In this document: one piece after another, positions 50,876 through 59,600 of the stretch
Position numbering within the stretch: position 1 is the stretch's first letter
Layout of the letters: every line of letters begins with the position of its first letter
Origin: Streptomyces venezuelae
Lineage (GTDB): Bacteria; Actinomycetota; Actinomycetes; Streptomycetales; Streptomycetaceae
Reading direction: 5' to 3'
NCBI RefSeq assembly: GCF_008642335.1
Contig: NZ_CP029191.1
Coordinates: 7,502,001-7,566,000 of the forward strand
Length of the DNA: 64,000 bases
Translations under genes and position numbers: made by a program
The notes under the pieces: generated by a model
Databases searched by the model: none
What the model was told of the DNA's origin: nothing
The model's input: the letters and a program-made list of their open reading frames with translations, nothing else

Positions 50876-51697
50876 ATGCCGATCGCCCGGATCAACGGGA
50901 CCCGCCTCGGCTACGACGAGTACGGCACCGGTGAGCCGGTGGTCATGGTCACCGGCACCGGCGCGCCCGGCCGCATGTGGCGGACGCACCAGGTGCCGGC
51001 CCTCACCGTCGCCGGCTACCGGGTGATCACCCTCGACAACCGGGGCATCCCGCCGAGCGATCCGTGCCCCGAGGGGTTCACGCTCGCCGACATGGTGGCG
51101 GACGTGGCGGGGCTCATCGAGCACCTGGGAGAAGGGGCGTGCAGGGTCGTCGGCTATTCGCTCGGCGCGATCGCGGTCCAGGAACTCCTGCTCGCCCGGC
51201 CCGACCTCGTCCACCAGGCGGTCCTGATGGCGACGAGCGGCCGCACGGACGCCCTGACCGCCGCGATGACCGCCGCCGACATCGAACTCAGCGACGCGGG
51301 CGGCAAACTCCCGCCCCGCTTCGCCGCCTACGTACAGGCCCTGCAGAACCTGTCCCCACGCACGCTCAACGACGAGGAGCGGCTGCGCGACTGGCTGGCC
51401 GTCTTCGAGATGTCCGCCGTGGACGTGACGGGCGTACGCGGGCAGCTCGGCCTGCAACTCGTCCCCGACCGGCTGGGCGCGTACCGGAACATCACCAGCC
51501 GCTGTCTGGTCATCGGGTTCCAGGACGACCTCGTCGTCCGCCCGCACCTCTCCCGCGAGGTCGCGCGGGCCATTCCCGGCAGCGTCTACACGGAGATTCC
51601 GGGCTGCGGCCACTACGGATATCTGGAGCGGCCCGCCGAAGTGAATTCCGCGATCACCGGATTCTTCGCCGGCCGGTGCCCGCGCATTTCACGGTGA
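50876..51697 (+). CDS. Alpha/beta hydrolase
   Basis: A 273-residue protein, 12 bases after dpgC, where dpgD stands in many clusters. It has the alpha/beta hydrolase fold: TGTGAPGRMWRTHQVPAL, LDNRGIPPSDPCPEGFTL, nucleophile elbow GYSLGAIAVQELLLARPDLV near residue 98, an acid in GFQDDLVV near 218, and His in GCGHYGYLERP near 244. It might hydrolyse a thioester or edit the peptide assembly line, or act on an export or tailoring step. The sequence alone does not say. It is not an enoyl-CoA hydratase. Confidence 0.8.
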   Translation: MPIARINGTRLGYDEYGTGEPVVMVTGTGAPGRMWRTHQVPALTVAGYRVITLDNRGIPPSDPCPEGFTLADMVADVAGLIEHLGEGACRVVGYSLGAIAVQELLLARPDLVHQAVLMATSGRTDALTAAMTAADIELSDAGGKLPPRFAAYVQALQNLSPRTLNDEERLRDWLAVFEMSAVDVTGVRGQLGLQLVPDRLGAYRNITSRCLVIGFQDDLVVRPHLSREVARAIPGSVYTEIPGCGHYGYLERPAEVNSAITGFFAGRCPRISR

Positions 51698-51786
51698 ACG
51701 GCACGCGTTCTGGACGGCCTTGTCGGTCCCGAACCGCCCGGCTAGCGTGAAACACGTCCTGCCGACGGAAATTGATCGGAGTGGTT

Positions 51787-52011
51787 ATGCCGAACCCGTT
51801 CGACGACGAAAACGGCACCTTCCTGGTTCTCGTCAACGACGAGAACCAGCATTCGCTCTGGCCCGCCTTCGCCGAAGTCCCGGCCGGCTGGCGGACCGTG
51901 TTCGGGGAAGACACGCGGAAGGCCTGCCTGGACTACATCGAGGAGAACTGGACGGACATGCGTCCGCAGAGTCTCATCGACGAGATGGAGAAGTTCGAAG
52001 CCGCCGGCTAG
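51787..52011 (+). CDS. mbtH: MbtH-like NRPS accessory protein
   Basis: A 74-residue protein from the ATG at 51787 with CGGAG upstream. It has the family line [40 protein letters not shown] and the [12 protein letters not shown] end. MbtH proteins bind A domains and raise their folding or activity. It sits between the Dpg genes and the exporter, as in related clusters. Confidence 0.95.
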   Translation: MPNPFDDENGTFLVLVNDENQHSLWPAFAEVPAGWRTVFGEDTRKACLDYIEENWTDMRPQSLIDEMEKFEAAG

Positions 52012-52052
52012 GCGCTCCCCGACCGAAACGACAACGAAAACAGGAGGTTTTC

Positions 52053-54236
52053 GTGGCCATGATCGGCGGCCCGGGGCCGGTACTGATGCGGGGGATGGGT
52101 CCCGACGAGGCGGTGACCAAGCAGAAAATCAAGCGTGGCACGGCCAAGCGAATCCTCCCCTATACGAAACCGTATCGCTTCAACATAGGCGTTCTCCTGG
52201 TCGTCACCGTGCTCAACGCGTGCAACGTGGTGGCCACTCCCATTCTCTTCAAGTACCTCATCGACGACGGCATCGTCGCCAGGGACACCTCGGTGGTCGT
52301 GTGGATCTCCGTCGCGGTCGCCGTCCTCGCCCTGTTCAGCACCGTGTTCGGCTTCGCGGAGGCCTGGTACTCGGGCCGCGTCAGCGAAGGGCTCATCTAC
52401 GACCTGCGCACCAAGATCTTCGACCATGTGCAGCGCCAGCCGCTGGCGTTCTTCACCCGCGCCCAGACCGGATCCCTCGTCAGCCGCCTCAACACCGACG
52501 TCGTCGGCGCCCAACAGGCGGTCACGGCGCTGCTGTCCACGGTGGTCTCCGCCGGGCTGACCCTGATCCTCGTCCTCGGCGCGATGTTCTACCTCTCCTG
52601 GGTGGTCACCGTCGTCTCCCTCGTGGTGATCCCGCTCTTCATCCTGCCGGGCCGGGTCGTCGGCCGCAGGCTGCAGCGGATCATGCGTGAGCACATGCAG
52701 GTCAACGCCGAGGTCGGCTCGTTCATGAACGAGCGGTTCAACGTCACCGGCGCCCTCCTCGCCAAGCTCTACGGCCGCCCCGCCAGTGAGACGGGCATGT
52801 TCTCGAAGCTGGCCCGCAAGGGACGCGACCTGGGGGTCCTGACCTCCGTCTACGGCAAGATGCTCTTCCTGACGATGACGCTCGTCGGCGCCATCGCCAC
52901 CGCCCTCGTGTACGGCATCGGTGGCGCCCTCGTCATCGAGGGCACGTTCCAGATCGGCACGCTGGTGGCCCTCGCGACGCTGCTCACCCGGCTGATGGGC
53001 CCGATCAACCAGCTGTCCAGCGCCCAGACGAGCGTCCTCACGGCCCTCGTCAGCTTCGACCGGCTCTTCGAGATCCTCGACCTGAAGCCGCTCATCTCCG
53101 AGAAGGAGAACGCGATCCCGCTGCCGGCCGCCTCGGCCACGGCGGCCGCCGACGGCAGCCGCACGGCACCGGAGGTCACGTTCGAGAACGTCTCGTTCCG
53201 CTACCCGAAGGCCGCGGACGTCTCGCTCGCCTCCCTGGAGTCCATCGCCCTGCCCGCGCAGGAACGCACCCAGAACACGTGGACGCTCCGCGACCTGACC
53301 TTCACCGTCCCCGCGGGCAAACTCACCGCCCTGGTCGGCCCGTCGGGCGCGGGCAAGACCACCATCACCCACCTGGTGCCACGCCTCTACGACCCCGTCG
53401 AGGGCGTCATCCGGATCGGCGGCCACGACATCCGCGACGTCACCCTGAAGTCGCTGAACGACACCGTCGGCATGGTCACGCAGGACGCACACCTCTTCCA
53501 CGCGACGATCCGCGACAACCTCACCTACGCACGGCCCGACGCGACCGAGCAGGAACTGATCGACGCGTGCAAGGCGGCACAGATCTGGGACCTGATCTCC
53601 TCGCTGCCCGACGGCTTCGACACCGTCGTCGGCGACCGCGGCTACCGCTTCTCCGGCGGCGAGAAGCAGCGCGTCGCGATGGCACGGCTGCTGCTCAAGG
53701 CGCCGCCCATCGTCGTGCTCGACGAGGCCACCGCGCACCTCGACTCGGAGTCCGAGGCGGCACTCCAGCGCGCCCTGCAGTCCGCGCTGAAGGGTCGCAC
53801 CTCCCTGGTGATCGCCCACCGGCTCTCCACCATCAGGGACGCCGACCAGATCCTGGTCGTCGACAAGGGCCGGGTCCAGGAGCGCGGCACGCACGAGGAG
53901 CTCATGCGACTGGAAGGCCTGTACGCGGAGTTGTACCGCACGCAGTTCTCCCGCCAGCCCTCGGACAACGGCGACGCCCCCGTGCCCGAGCCGGTCGGCG
54001 GCCCGCACGGCCCGGGACCGGTGCTCACCGGCGGGCCCGGCGGACCGATGCCGGGCGGCCCGAACGGCGCCTTCCCCGGCGGACCGGGCGTGTTCCTCGC
54101 GGGACCCGGTGGTCCGGGCGGACCCGGTGGACCCGGCGGACCAGGTGGTCCGGGTGGACCAGGCGGTGGCCAGGGAGGTCCACGCCGCCACCACGGCCCA
54201 GGCCCCGGCGGCCCGCCGCCGCCCGGCCACGGATGA
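52053..54236 (+). CDS. ABC exporter (membrane plus ATPase half-transporter)
   Basis: A 727-residue protein from a GTG after AGGAGG. Six membrane helices lie within residues about 40-330; the ATPase follows, with Walker A GPSGAGKTT at 429-437, signature FSGGEKQR near 535 and Walker B VVLDEATAHLD near 553. The family is the MdlB/MsbA-like exporter that works as a homodimer; in glycopeptide clusters a homologue exports the product. After residue 640 there is an added tail of GGP and GP units rich in Gly/Pro, ending HHGPGPGGPPPPGHG. A 17-bp terminator follows. Confidence 0.9.
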   Translation: MAMIGGPGPVLMRGMGPDEAVTKQKIKRGTAKRILPYTKPYRFNIGVLLVVTVLNACNVVATPILFKYLIDDGIVARDTSVVVWISVAVAVLALFSTVFGFAEAWYSGRVSEGLIYDLRTKIFDHVQRQPLAFFTRAQTGSLVSRLNTDVVGAQQAVTALLSTVVSAGLTLILVLGAMFYLSWVVTVVSLVVIPLFILPGRVVGRRLQRIMREHMQVNAEVGSFMNERFNVTGALLAKLYGRPASETGMFSKLARKGRDLGVLTSVYGKMLFLTMTLVGAIATALVYGIGGALVIEGTFQIGTLVALATLLTRLMGPINQLSSAQTSVLTALVSFDRLFEILDLKPLISEKENAIPLPAASATAAADGSRTAPEVTFENVSFRYPKAADVSLASLESIALPAQERTQNTWTLRDLTFTVPAGKLTALVGPSGAGKTTITHLVPRLYDPVEGVIRIGGHDIRDVTLKSLNDTVGMVTQDAHLFHATIRDNLTYARPDATEQELIDACKAAQIWDLISSLPDGFDTVVGDRGYRFSGGEKQRVAMARLLLKAPPIVVLDEATAHLDSESEAALQRALQSALKGRTSLVIAHRLSTIRDADQILVVDKGRVQERGTHEELMRLEGLYAELYRTQFSRQPSDNGDAPVPEPVGGPHGPGPVLTGGPGGPMPGGPNGAFPGGPGVFLAGPGGPGGPGGPGGPGGPGGPGGGQGGPRRHHGPGPGGPPPPGHG

Positions 54237-54255
54237 GACCAACCCTCCCCTCCCG

Positions 54256-54293
54256 CGGCATCCGCGGCGCGGCACCCCGCGCCGCGGATGCCG
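54256..54293 (+). terminator. Very strong hairpin terminator after the exporter
   Basis: A perfect 17-bp stem (54256-54272 with 54277-54293) around a four-base loop, 20 bases after the exporter stop. It separates the supply/export operon from the two-component genes. Confidence 0.85.
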
Positions 54294-54427
54294 TTCCGCC
54301 GTACCGGTCCGGTGCGGACGCCCCGCCGGTAGGCTGAGTGTGGGCGAGCCGGGGCGGTGGGCTGTGACCAGTGTGTGACCCCCGCTCGGAGATCCTGGTC
54401 AGCCATGATCCATCGGGGGGTGGGGCT

Positions 54428-55081
54428 GTGCGGGTGCTGGTGGCCGAGGACCAGACCGAACTGGCGGACTCCGTGGCCAGAGTGCTGCGCAGGGAAGGCA
54501 TGGCCGTCGACGTCGTCTACGACGGAGAGGACGCGCTGGAACGGGCTTCCGTCGTCGACTACGACGTGGTGGTGCTCGACCGCGACCTCCCCACCGTGCA
54601 CGGCGACGAGGTGTGCGGAGCCCTGATGGCGGAACCGGCGCGCACGCGCGTCCTCATGCTCACCGCGTCCGGCACGATCGCGGACCGCGTCGAAGGGCTC
54701 AGCCTCGGCGCCGACGACTACCTCCCCAAGCCCTTCGCGTACGCCGAACTCGTCGCCCGCATCCGGGCGGTGGCCCGCCGCGCCCAGCCGGCCGTCCCGC
54801 CGATCCTCGTCCACGGCGACCTGCGGCTCGACCCCGCCCAGCGCATCGCGACCCGCGCCGGCGACCGACTGGCCCTCACGCCCAAGGAGTTCGGGGTCCT
54901 CGAATACCTGCTGGCCGCCCGCGGCCGCGTCGTATCGGCCGAGGAGCTCCTGGAGCGGGTGTGGGACGAGGCGACCGACCCGTTCACGACGACGGTCAAG
55001 GCGACCATCAACAGGCTGCGGCCGAAGCTCGGTTCCCCGCCGGTGATCGAAACCGTGCCCCGCGGCGGATACCGGATCTGA
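54428..55081 (+). CDS. OmpR-family response regulator
   Basis: A 217-residue protein; the GTG at 54428 gives the usual start (VRVLVAEDQTELADSVARVLRREG) and length. The phospho-acceptor is Asp51 in VVVLDRDLP; Lys in DDYLPKPFAY and Thr in LMLTASG complete the site. A winged-helix domain covers about residues 125-215 (LALTPKEFGVLEYLLAARGRVVSAEELLERVW). Together with the following sensor kinase it resembles VanRS-like pairs placed in glycopeptide-type clusters. It may sense cell-wall stress or product. Confidence 0.9.
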   Translation: MRVLVAEDQTELADSVARVLRREGMAVDVVYDGEDALERASVVDYDVVVLDRDLPTVHGDEVCGALMAEPARTRVLMLTASGTIADRVEGLSLGADDYLPKPFAYAELVARIRAVARRAQPAVPPILVHGDLRLDPAQRIATRAGDRLALTPKEFGVLEYLLAARGRVVSAEELLERVWDEATDPFTTTVKATINRLRPKLGSPPVIETVPRGGYRI

Positions 55082-55099
55082 CGATGTGAGCGAGACGAG

Positions 55100-56461
55100 A
55101 TGACGAAGCGTCTGCGAAGCGCGGCCCGGTCGGCCCGGTCACGTACAGCCCGGTCACGTCCGGCCAGGTCACGTCCAGCCAGGTCGCACGGCACCCCGAC
55201 CCGAGCCGTACCGCCCCGCGCAGGGCTCGTCTCGCGGCTCGTGCCCCGGCGGGTCCGCATGCGGCTCACCCTCCTGTACGGCCTGCTCTTCGTCATCTCC
55301 GGCGCCGTCCTCCTCACGATCACCTACCTGCTGGTCAACCGCCCCACCAGCACGGTCCTCGTCAGCCGCCGCGGAGGCTCCGGATCACCCGGCGACGCGG
55401 GCGTCCACATGTACACGCGCGACGAGGTCCCCGGCGCGGTCGACAGCTTCGCCCACGCGCAGCAACAGCAGGCGGTGCGCCAGCACGCCGCCGAGATGCA
55501 GCACCTGCTGACCCAGTCCGGCATCGCACTGGCGATCATGTCGGTGATCGCGATCGGCCTCGGCTGGGTCGTCGCCGGCCGGGTGCTGCGCCCCCTGCGC
55601 ACCATCACCAGCACCGTCCAGCGCATCTCCGCGCACAACGTCCACGAACGCCTCGCCGTCGAAGGGCCCGGCGACGAACTGAAGGACCTGGCCGACACCG
55701 TCGACGGCCTCCTCGGCCGCCTCGAAGCGGCCCTGGACTCCCACAAACGGTTCGTCGCCAATGCGGCACACGAACTGCGCACCCCCCTGACCGTGGAACA
55801 CGCGCTCCTGGAGGAGTCCCTCATCGACCGTGAGGCCACGGTGGATTCGTTCCGGTCGAACTTCGAGCGCCTCCTCACCCTCAGCGAACAGCAGGCCCGC
55901 CTCCTGGAGTCGCTCCTCACCCTCTCCGGCAGCGAGCGCGGCCTGGACCGCAGGGAGCCGCTCGACCTGGCCGAGCTGACCGGCAGCGTGCTGGTCGGCG
56001 CACGCAAGGAGGCCGACCACAGGAACCTGCGGGTCGAGGCGCACCTCCACCCCGCGAGCCTCTGGGGTGACGACGCCCTCGTCGAACGCCTCGTCGCCAA
56101 CCTCGTGGACAACGCCATGGGGTACAACGTGCCCGACGGCTGGGTGACGGTCGTGACGGGCGTACGGGGCGGCTGCGCGTTCGTCCGCGTCTCCAACACC
56201 GGCCCCCGCATCCCGCCCACCGGCGTGAGCCGCCTCTTCGAGCCCTTCCAGCGCATCGGCAGGAAAGCCGACAACGGACACCACGGGCTCGGCCTGTCGA
56301 TCGTGCGCTCCATCGCCGCCGCACACGACGCGACCCTCAACGCGCACGCGCGCCCGCAGGGCGGCCTCGTCGTGGAGGTGGGCTTCCCCCTGCGGACGAC
56401 GGCACCGGCCACCGAGTCGTACGACGCCGGCTCCCGCTCTTTGAGCCCCGCCCCGGAATAG
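55100..56461 (+). CDS. Sensor histidine kinase
   Basis: A 453-residue membrane kinase. The first 50 residues are Arg/Ser/Pro-rich with tandem repeats (RSR(T/P)AR units). Membrane helices lie at about 56-78 and 140-163, around an extracellular loop of about 60 residues. A HAMP domain follows (about 164-215), then the phospho-accepting His224 in NAAHELRTPLT and the ATP domain (NLVDNAMGYN, GHHGLGLSIVRSIAAAH). The short sensor loop fits recognition of cell-wall intermediates or lipid-borne signals. It forms an operon with the regulator. Confidence 0.9.
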   Translation: MTKRLRSAARSARSRTARSRPARSRPARSHGTPTRAVPPRAGLVSRLVPRRVRMRLTLLYGLLFVISGAVLLTITYLLVNRPTSTVLVSRRGGSGSPGDAGVHMYTRDEVPGAVDSFAHAQQQQAVRQHAAEMQHLLTQSGIALAIMSVIAIGLGWVVAGRVLRPLRTITSTVQRISAHNVHERLAVEGPGDELKDLADTVDGLLGRLEAALDSHKRFVANAAHELRTPLTVEHALLEESLIDREATVDSFRSNFERLLTLSEQQARLLESLLTLSGSERGLDRREPLDLAELTGSVLVGARKEADHRNLRVEAHLHPASLWGDDALVERLVANLVDNAMGYNVPDGWVTVVTGVRGGCAFVRVSNTGPRIPPTGVSRLFEPFQRIGRKADNGHHGLGLSIVRSIAAAHDATLNAHARPQGGLVVEVGFPLRTTAPATESYDAGSRSLSPAPE

Positions 56462-56465
56462 GAAA

Positions 56466-56480
56466 CCCCGAATATCGGGG
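56466..56480 (+). terminator. Short hairpin after the sensor kinase
   Basis: A 6-bp stem (ccccga with tcgggg) and three-base loop, five bases after the stop. Weak, but well placed before the NRPS promoter region. Confidence 0.45.
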
Positions 56481-56597
56481 GCGCCCGGTGCTCCGGTGAA
56501 TGCCCACCCCGGACGGTCGCGCCCATTCCTCCCGCGGTCATAGCATCTGATTCTCCGTGCGAGGCCGCGCGCATTTCCCGTGCATGCCCGCCTCTCC

Positions 56598-56626
56598 GTC
56601 CAAGTGCGAAGACTGAGCGGTTGGAC
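56598..56626. promoter_or_regulatory. StrR/Bbr-type operator GTCCAA-N17-TTGGAC upstream of the NRPS gene
   Basis: GTCCAA (56598-56603) and TTGGAC (56621-56626) with exactly 17 bases between, the same form and spacing as at 45304. It lies 67 bases before the NRPS start. The two sites also share GTG right after GTCCAA and CGG right before TTGGAC. Confidence 0.75.
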
Positions 56627-56693
56627 GGCTCTCTTCCTCGTACGGCCCGGACAGACGGAACAGCCGAGGGGAATTGCTCGGCCAGGGGGAATG

Positions 56694-59600
56694 ATGAACG
56701 GCAACGCTGCTCGCACTCTGCCCCTCCTCGACGCCCAGGAGGGAATCTGGCTGGCGCAACGTGTATCGGGCTCGCGCCGGCTGTACAGCGTCGGACAGTA
56801 CGTCGCCATCGAAGGGCCCGTGCACCCGCACTTGTTCGAGCGTGCGTTGCGGCAGTTGACGGACGAGACGGAAATCCTCCACGCACGATTCGAGGACGAC
56901 GGCGCGGGCGGCGCGCGCATGACGTTCCCGCCCCCGCAATTACGTGCCCTCCTCGATTTCCACGACCTCACCGAGGAGGAAGACCCGAGGAAAGCCGCCG
57001 AGGCGTGGATGAGGGCCGAACTCGACCAGGAGATCCCCTCCCACGCCGACCGCCTCTTCTCGTACGCCCTGTTCCGCCTCGCCCCCGATCACCACATCTG
57101 GTACCAGCGCTACGACCATCTCCTGATGGACGCCCACGGCTGCTCCCTGCTCGCCCGCCGCGCCGCGGACCTCTACACGGCACTCCTCACCGGACAGCCC
57201 TGCGCCCCCGCGGCACACGCCCCGCTCCGCGCGCTGCTGGACGAGGAGACGGCGCACCGCGCCTCGGAACGCCACGAGGCCGACCGGCGGTATTGGCACG
57301 AGCGTTTCGCGGACCGCCCCGACCTGACCGGCATCCCGGGTCACACCGTGCCCGAGGCCGGCCCCGGCGACGTGCTGCGCGAGACCGGCCACCTGCCGTC
57401 CCATGCCGTCGCGGCGCTGCGCGCGGCGGCCGCCCGCGCCGAGGCGAGCTGGCCACGCCTCGTCGTGGCGGCGGTCGCCGCCTTCGTCGGCCGCCTGGGC
57501 GGAACGGACGAGCCGATCCTGAGCCTCCCCGTCGCGGGCCGCACCGGCGACCGGGCCCGACGCACGCCCTGCACGATGGCCAACATCCTGCCGCTCCGCG
57601 TCCCCGTCACCGCCGCCACGAGCTTCCTGGACCTCGTACGGACGACGGACGCGGAGATCGACGCCCTCCTCGACCACCAAGGCCTGCGAGGAGAACGGCT
57701 GCGCCGCGAACTCGCCTGGCCCTCGGGCGACCGCTGGCACTTCGGCCCGTACGTGAACGTCATGCCCAGGGCCGGGGAAACCCTGTCGTTCGGGGGCCAT
57801 CCGTCCGTCGTGCGCGACCTGTCGAGCCGCCGCGTCGAGGAGTTCGGCGTGCTGGTGAGCGGCGCGCCGGAAGGCCAGGACATGGAGATCACCTTCGAGG
57901 CCAACTCCGCCTTCTACGACGGCCCTTGGCTCCGATCGGCTCTCCGTGCCTTCCTGCACTTCCTGGAACGGTCGACCGCCGACCCGTCACAGCCGATCGG
58001 CGCAGTCTCCCTGCTGGACGCGCCCGAGCGCGCCGAGCTGCTGCGCAGCTGGAACGCCACCGAAGGACCGGCCCCCGCCGCGGACTCCGTGCCGAAGCTG
58101 CTGGCCCGCCACCTCGCCTGGTCCTCGGACGCGGTGGCGGTACAGGACGGCGAACGGCTGCTCTCCTACGCGGAGTTGGACAGGGAGGCCGGTCGCCTCG
58201 CGTCGTATCTCGCCCACGCGGGAGTGGTCCGGGGCGACCGGGTCGCGGTCGTGATGGAACGTTCGGCCGATCTGGTCGTGGTGTTGCTCGCGGTGTGGCG
58301 GGCGGGGGCGGCGTTCGTGCCGGTGGATGTGGAGTATCCGGCGGAGCGGGTGGCGTTTCTGCTGGCCGACTCCGATCCCGCGGCGGTGGTGTGCACCGAG
58401 GCGTACCGCGGCGCGATCCCCGCGGATTACGAGGGTCGGCGGGTGGTGCTGGACGACCCGCGCGTCCGCGCGGCCGTCGCCGCGTGCCCTGCGGATGGTC
58501 CTGCGGTGTGGGTGGGCGGGGATGACGTGGCGTATGTGATGTACACGTCGGGGTCGTCGGGGGTGCCGAAGGGTGTGGTGGTGCCGCATGGGGCGGTGGC
58601 GGGTCTGGTGGGGGATTCGGGCTGGTCGTTGGGTGCTGGTGATGTGGTGTTGATGCATGCGCCGCATGCGTTTGATGTGTCGTTGTTCGAGGTGTGGGTG
58701 CCGTTGGTGGCGGGCGGCCGGGTGGTGGTCGCGGGTGCGGGTGTGGTGGATGCGGGGCGCATCCGGGCGGCAGTCGGCGATGGCGTGTCGGTGGTGCATG
58801 TGACGGCGGGGTTGTTCCGGGTGTTGGCGGAGGAGTCTCCGGAGTGCTTTGCGGGTCTGCGTGAGGTGTTGACGGGTGGGGATGTGGTGCCGGCGGGTGC
58901 GGTGGCGCGGGTGCGGGAGGCATGTCCTGGGGTGGCGGTGCGGCATTTGTACGGGCCGACGGAGATCACCCTCTGCGCGACCACCCACTTGCTGGGTCCG
59001 GAAGCGGAGGCGGGGCGGACGCTGCCCATCGGCCGTCCGCTGGCCGACCGGCAGGTGTACGTCCTGGACGCGGCGCTGCAACCGGTCCCTGCCGATGTCG
59101 TGGGGGAGCTGTACATCGCGGGAACCGGCTTGGCGCGCGGCTATTTGGGGCGGCCGGGCCTGTCGGCCGGGCGGTTCGTGGCGTGCCCGTTCGGCGACGG
59201 GGTCGGGCGTCGGATGTACCGCACGGGTGACCTGGCGCGGTGGACAGCCGACGGTGAGCTGCTGTTCGTGGGGCGTGCGGACGAGCAGGTGAAGGTGCGC
59301 GGGTTCCGGGTCGAGCCGAGCGAGGTCGAGGCGGTACTGGCCGGGCACGAGGGGGTCGGCCAGGCGGTTGTCGTGGCCCGCCGGGACGGAGGGTCCGGCA
59401 GCGGCGACCGGCGGCTGGTCGGGTACGTCGTACCGGAGGGCGGGCGTGAGGTCGAGGCCGGGGCGCTGCGGGCGTACGTGGCGGAGCGGCTGCCGGAGTA
59501 CATGGTCCCGGCCGCCGTGCTGGTCCTGGACGCCCTTCCGCTCACGGCCAACGGCAAGGTGGAACGCGCCGCCCTGCCGTCGCCCGACTTCGAGGGCGCG

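Noticed and set aside
54100..54175. Possible CRISPR-like array in the ggtccgggcggacc repeats
   Set aside because: Units are 6-9 bases, continuous, without spacers, and in frame as Gly-Gly-Pro codons at the exporter end.
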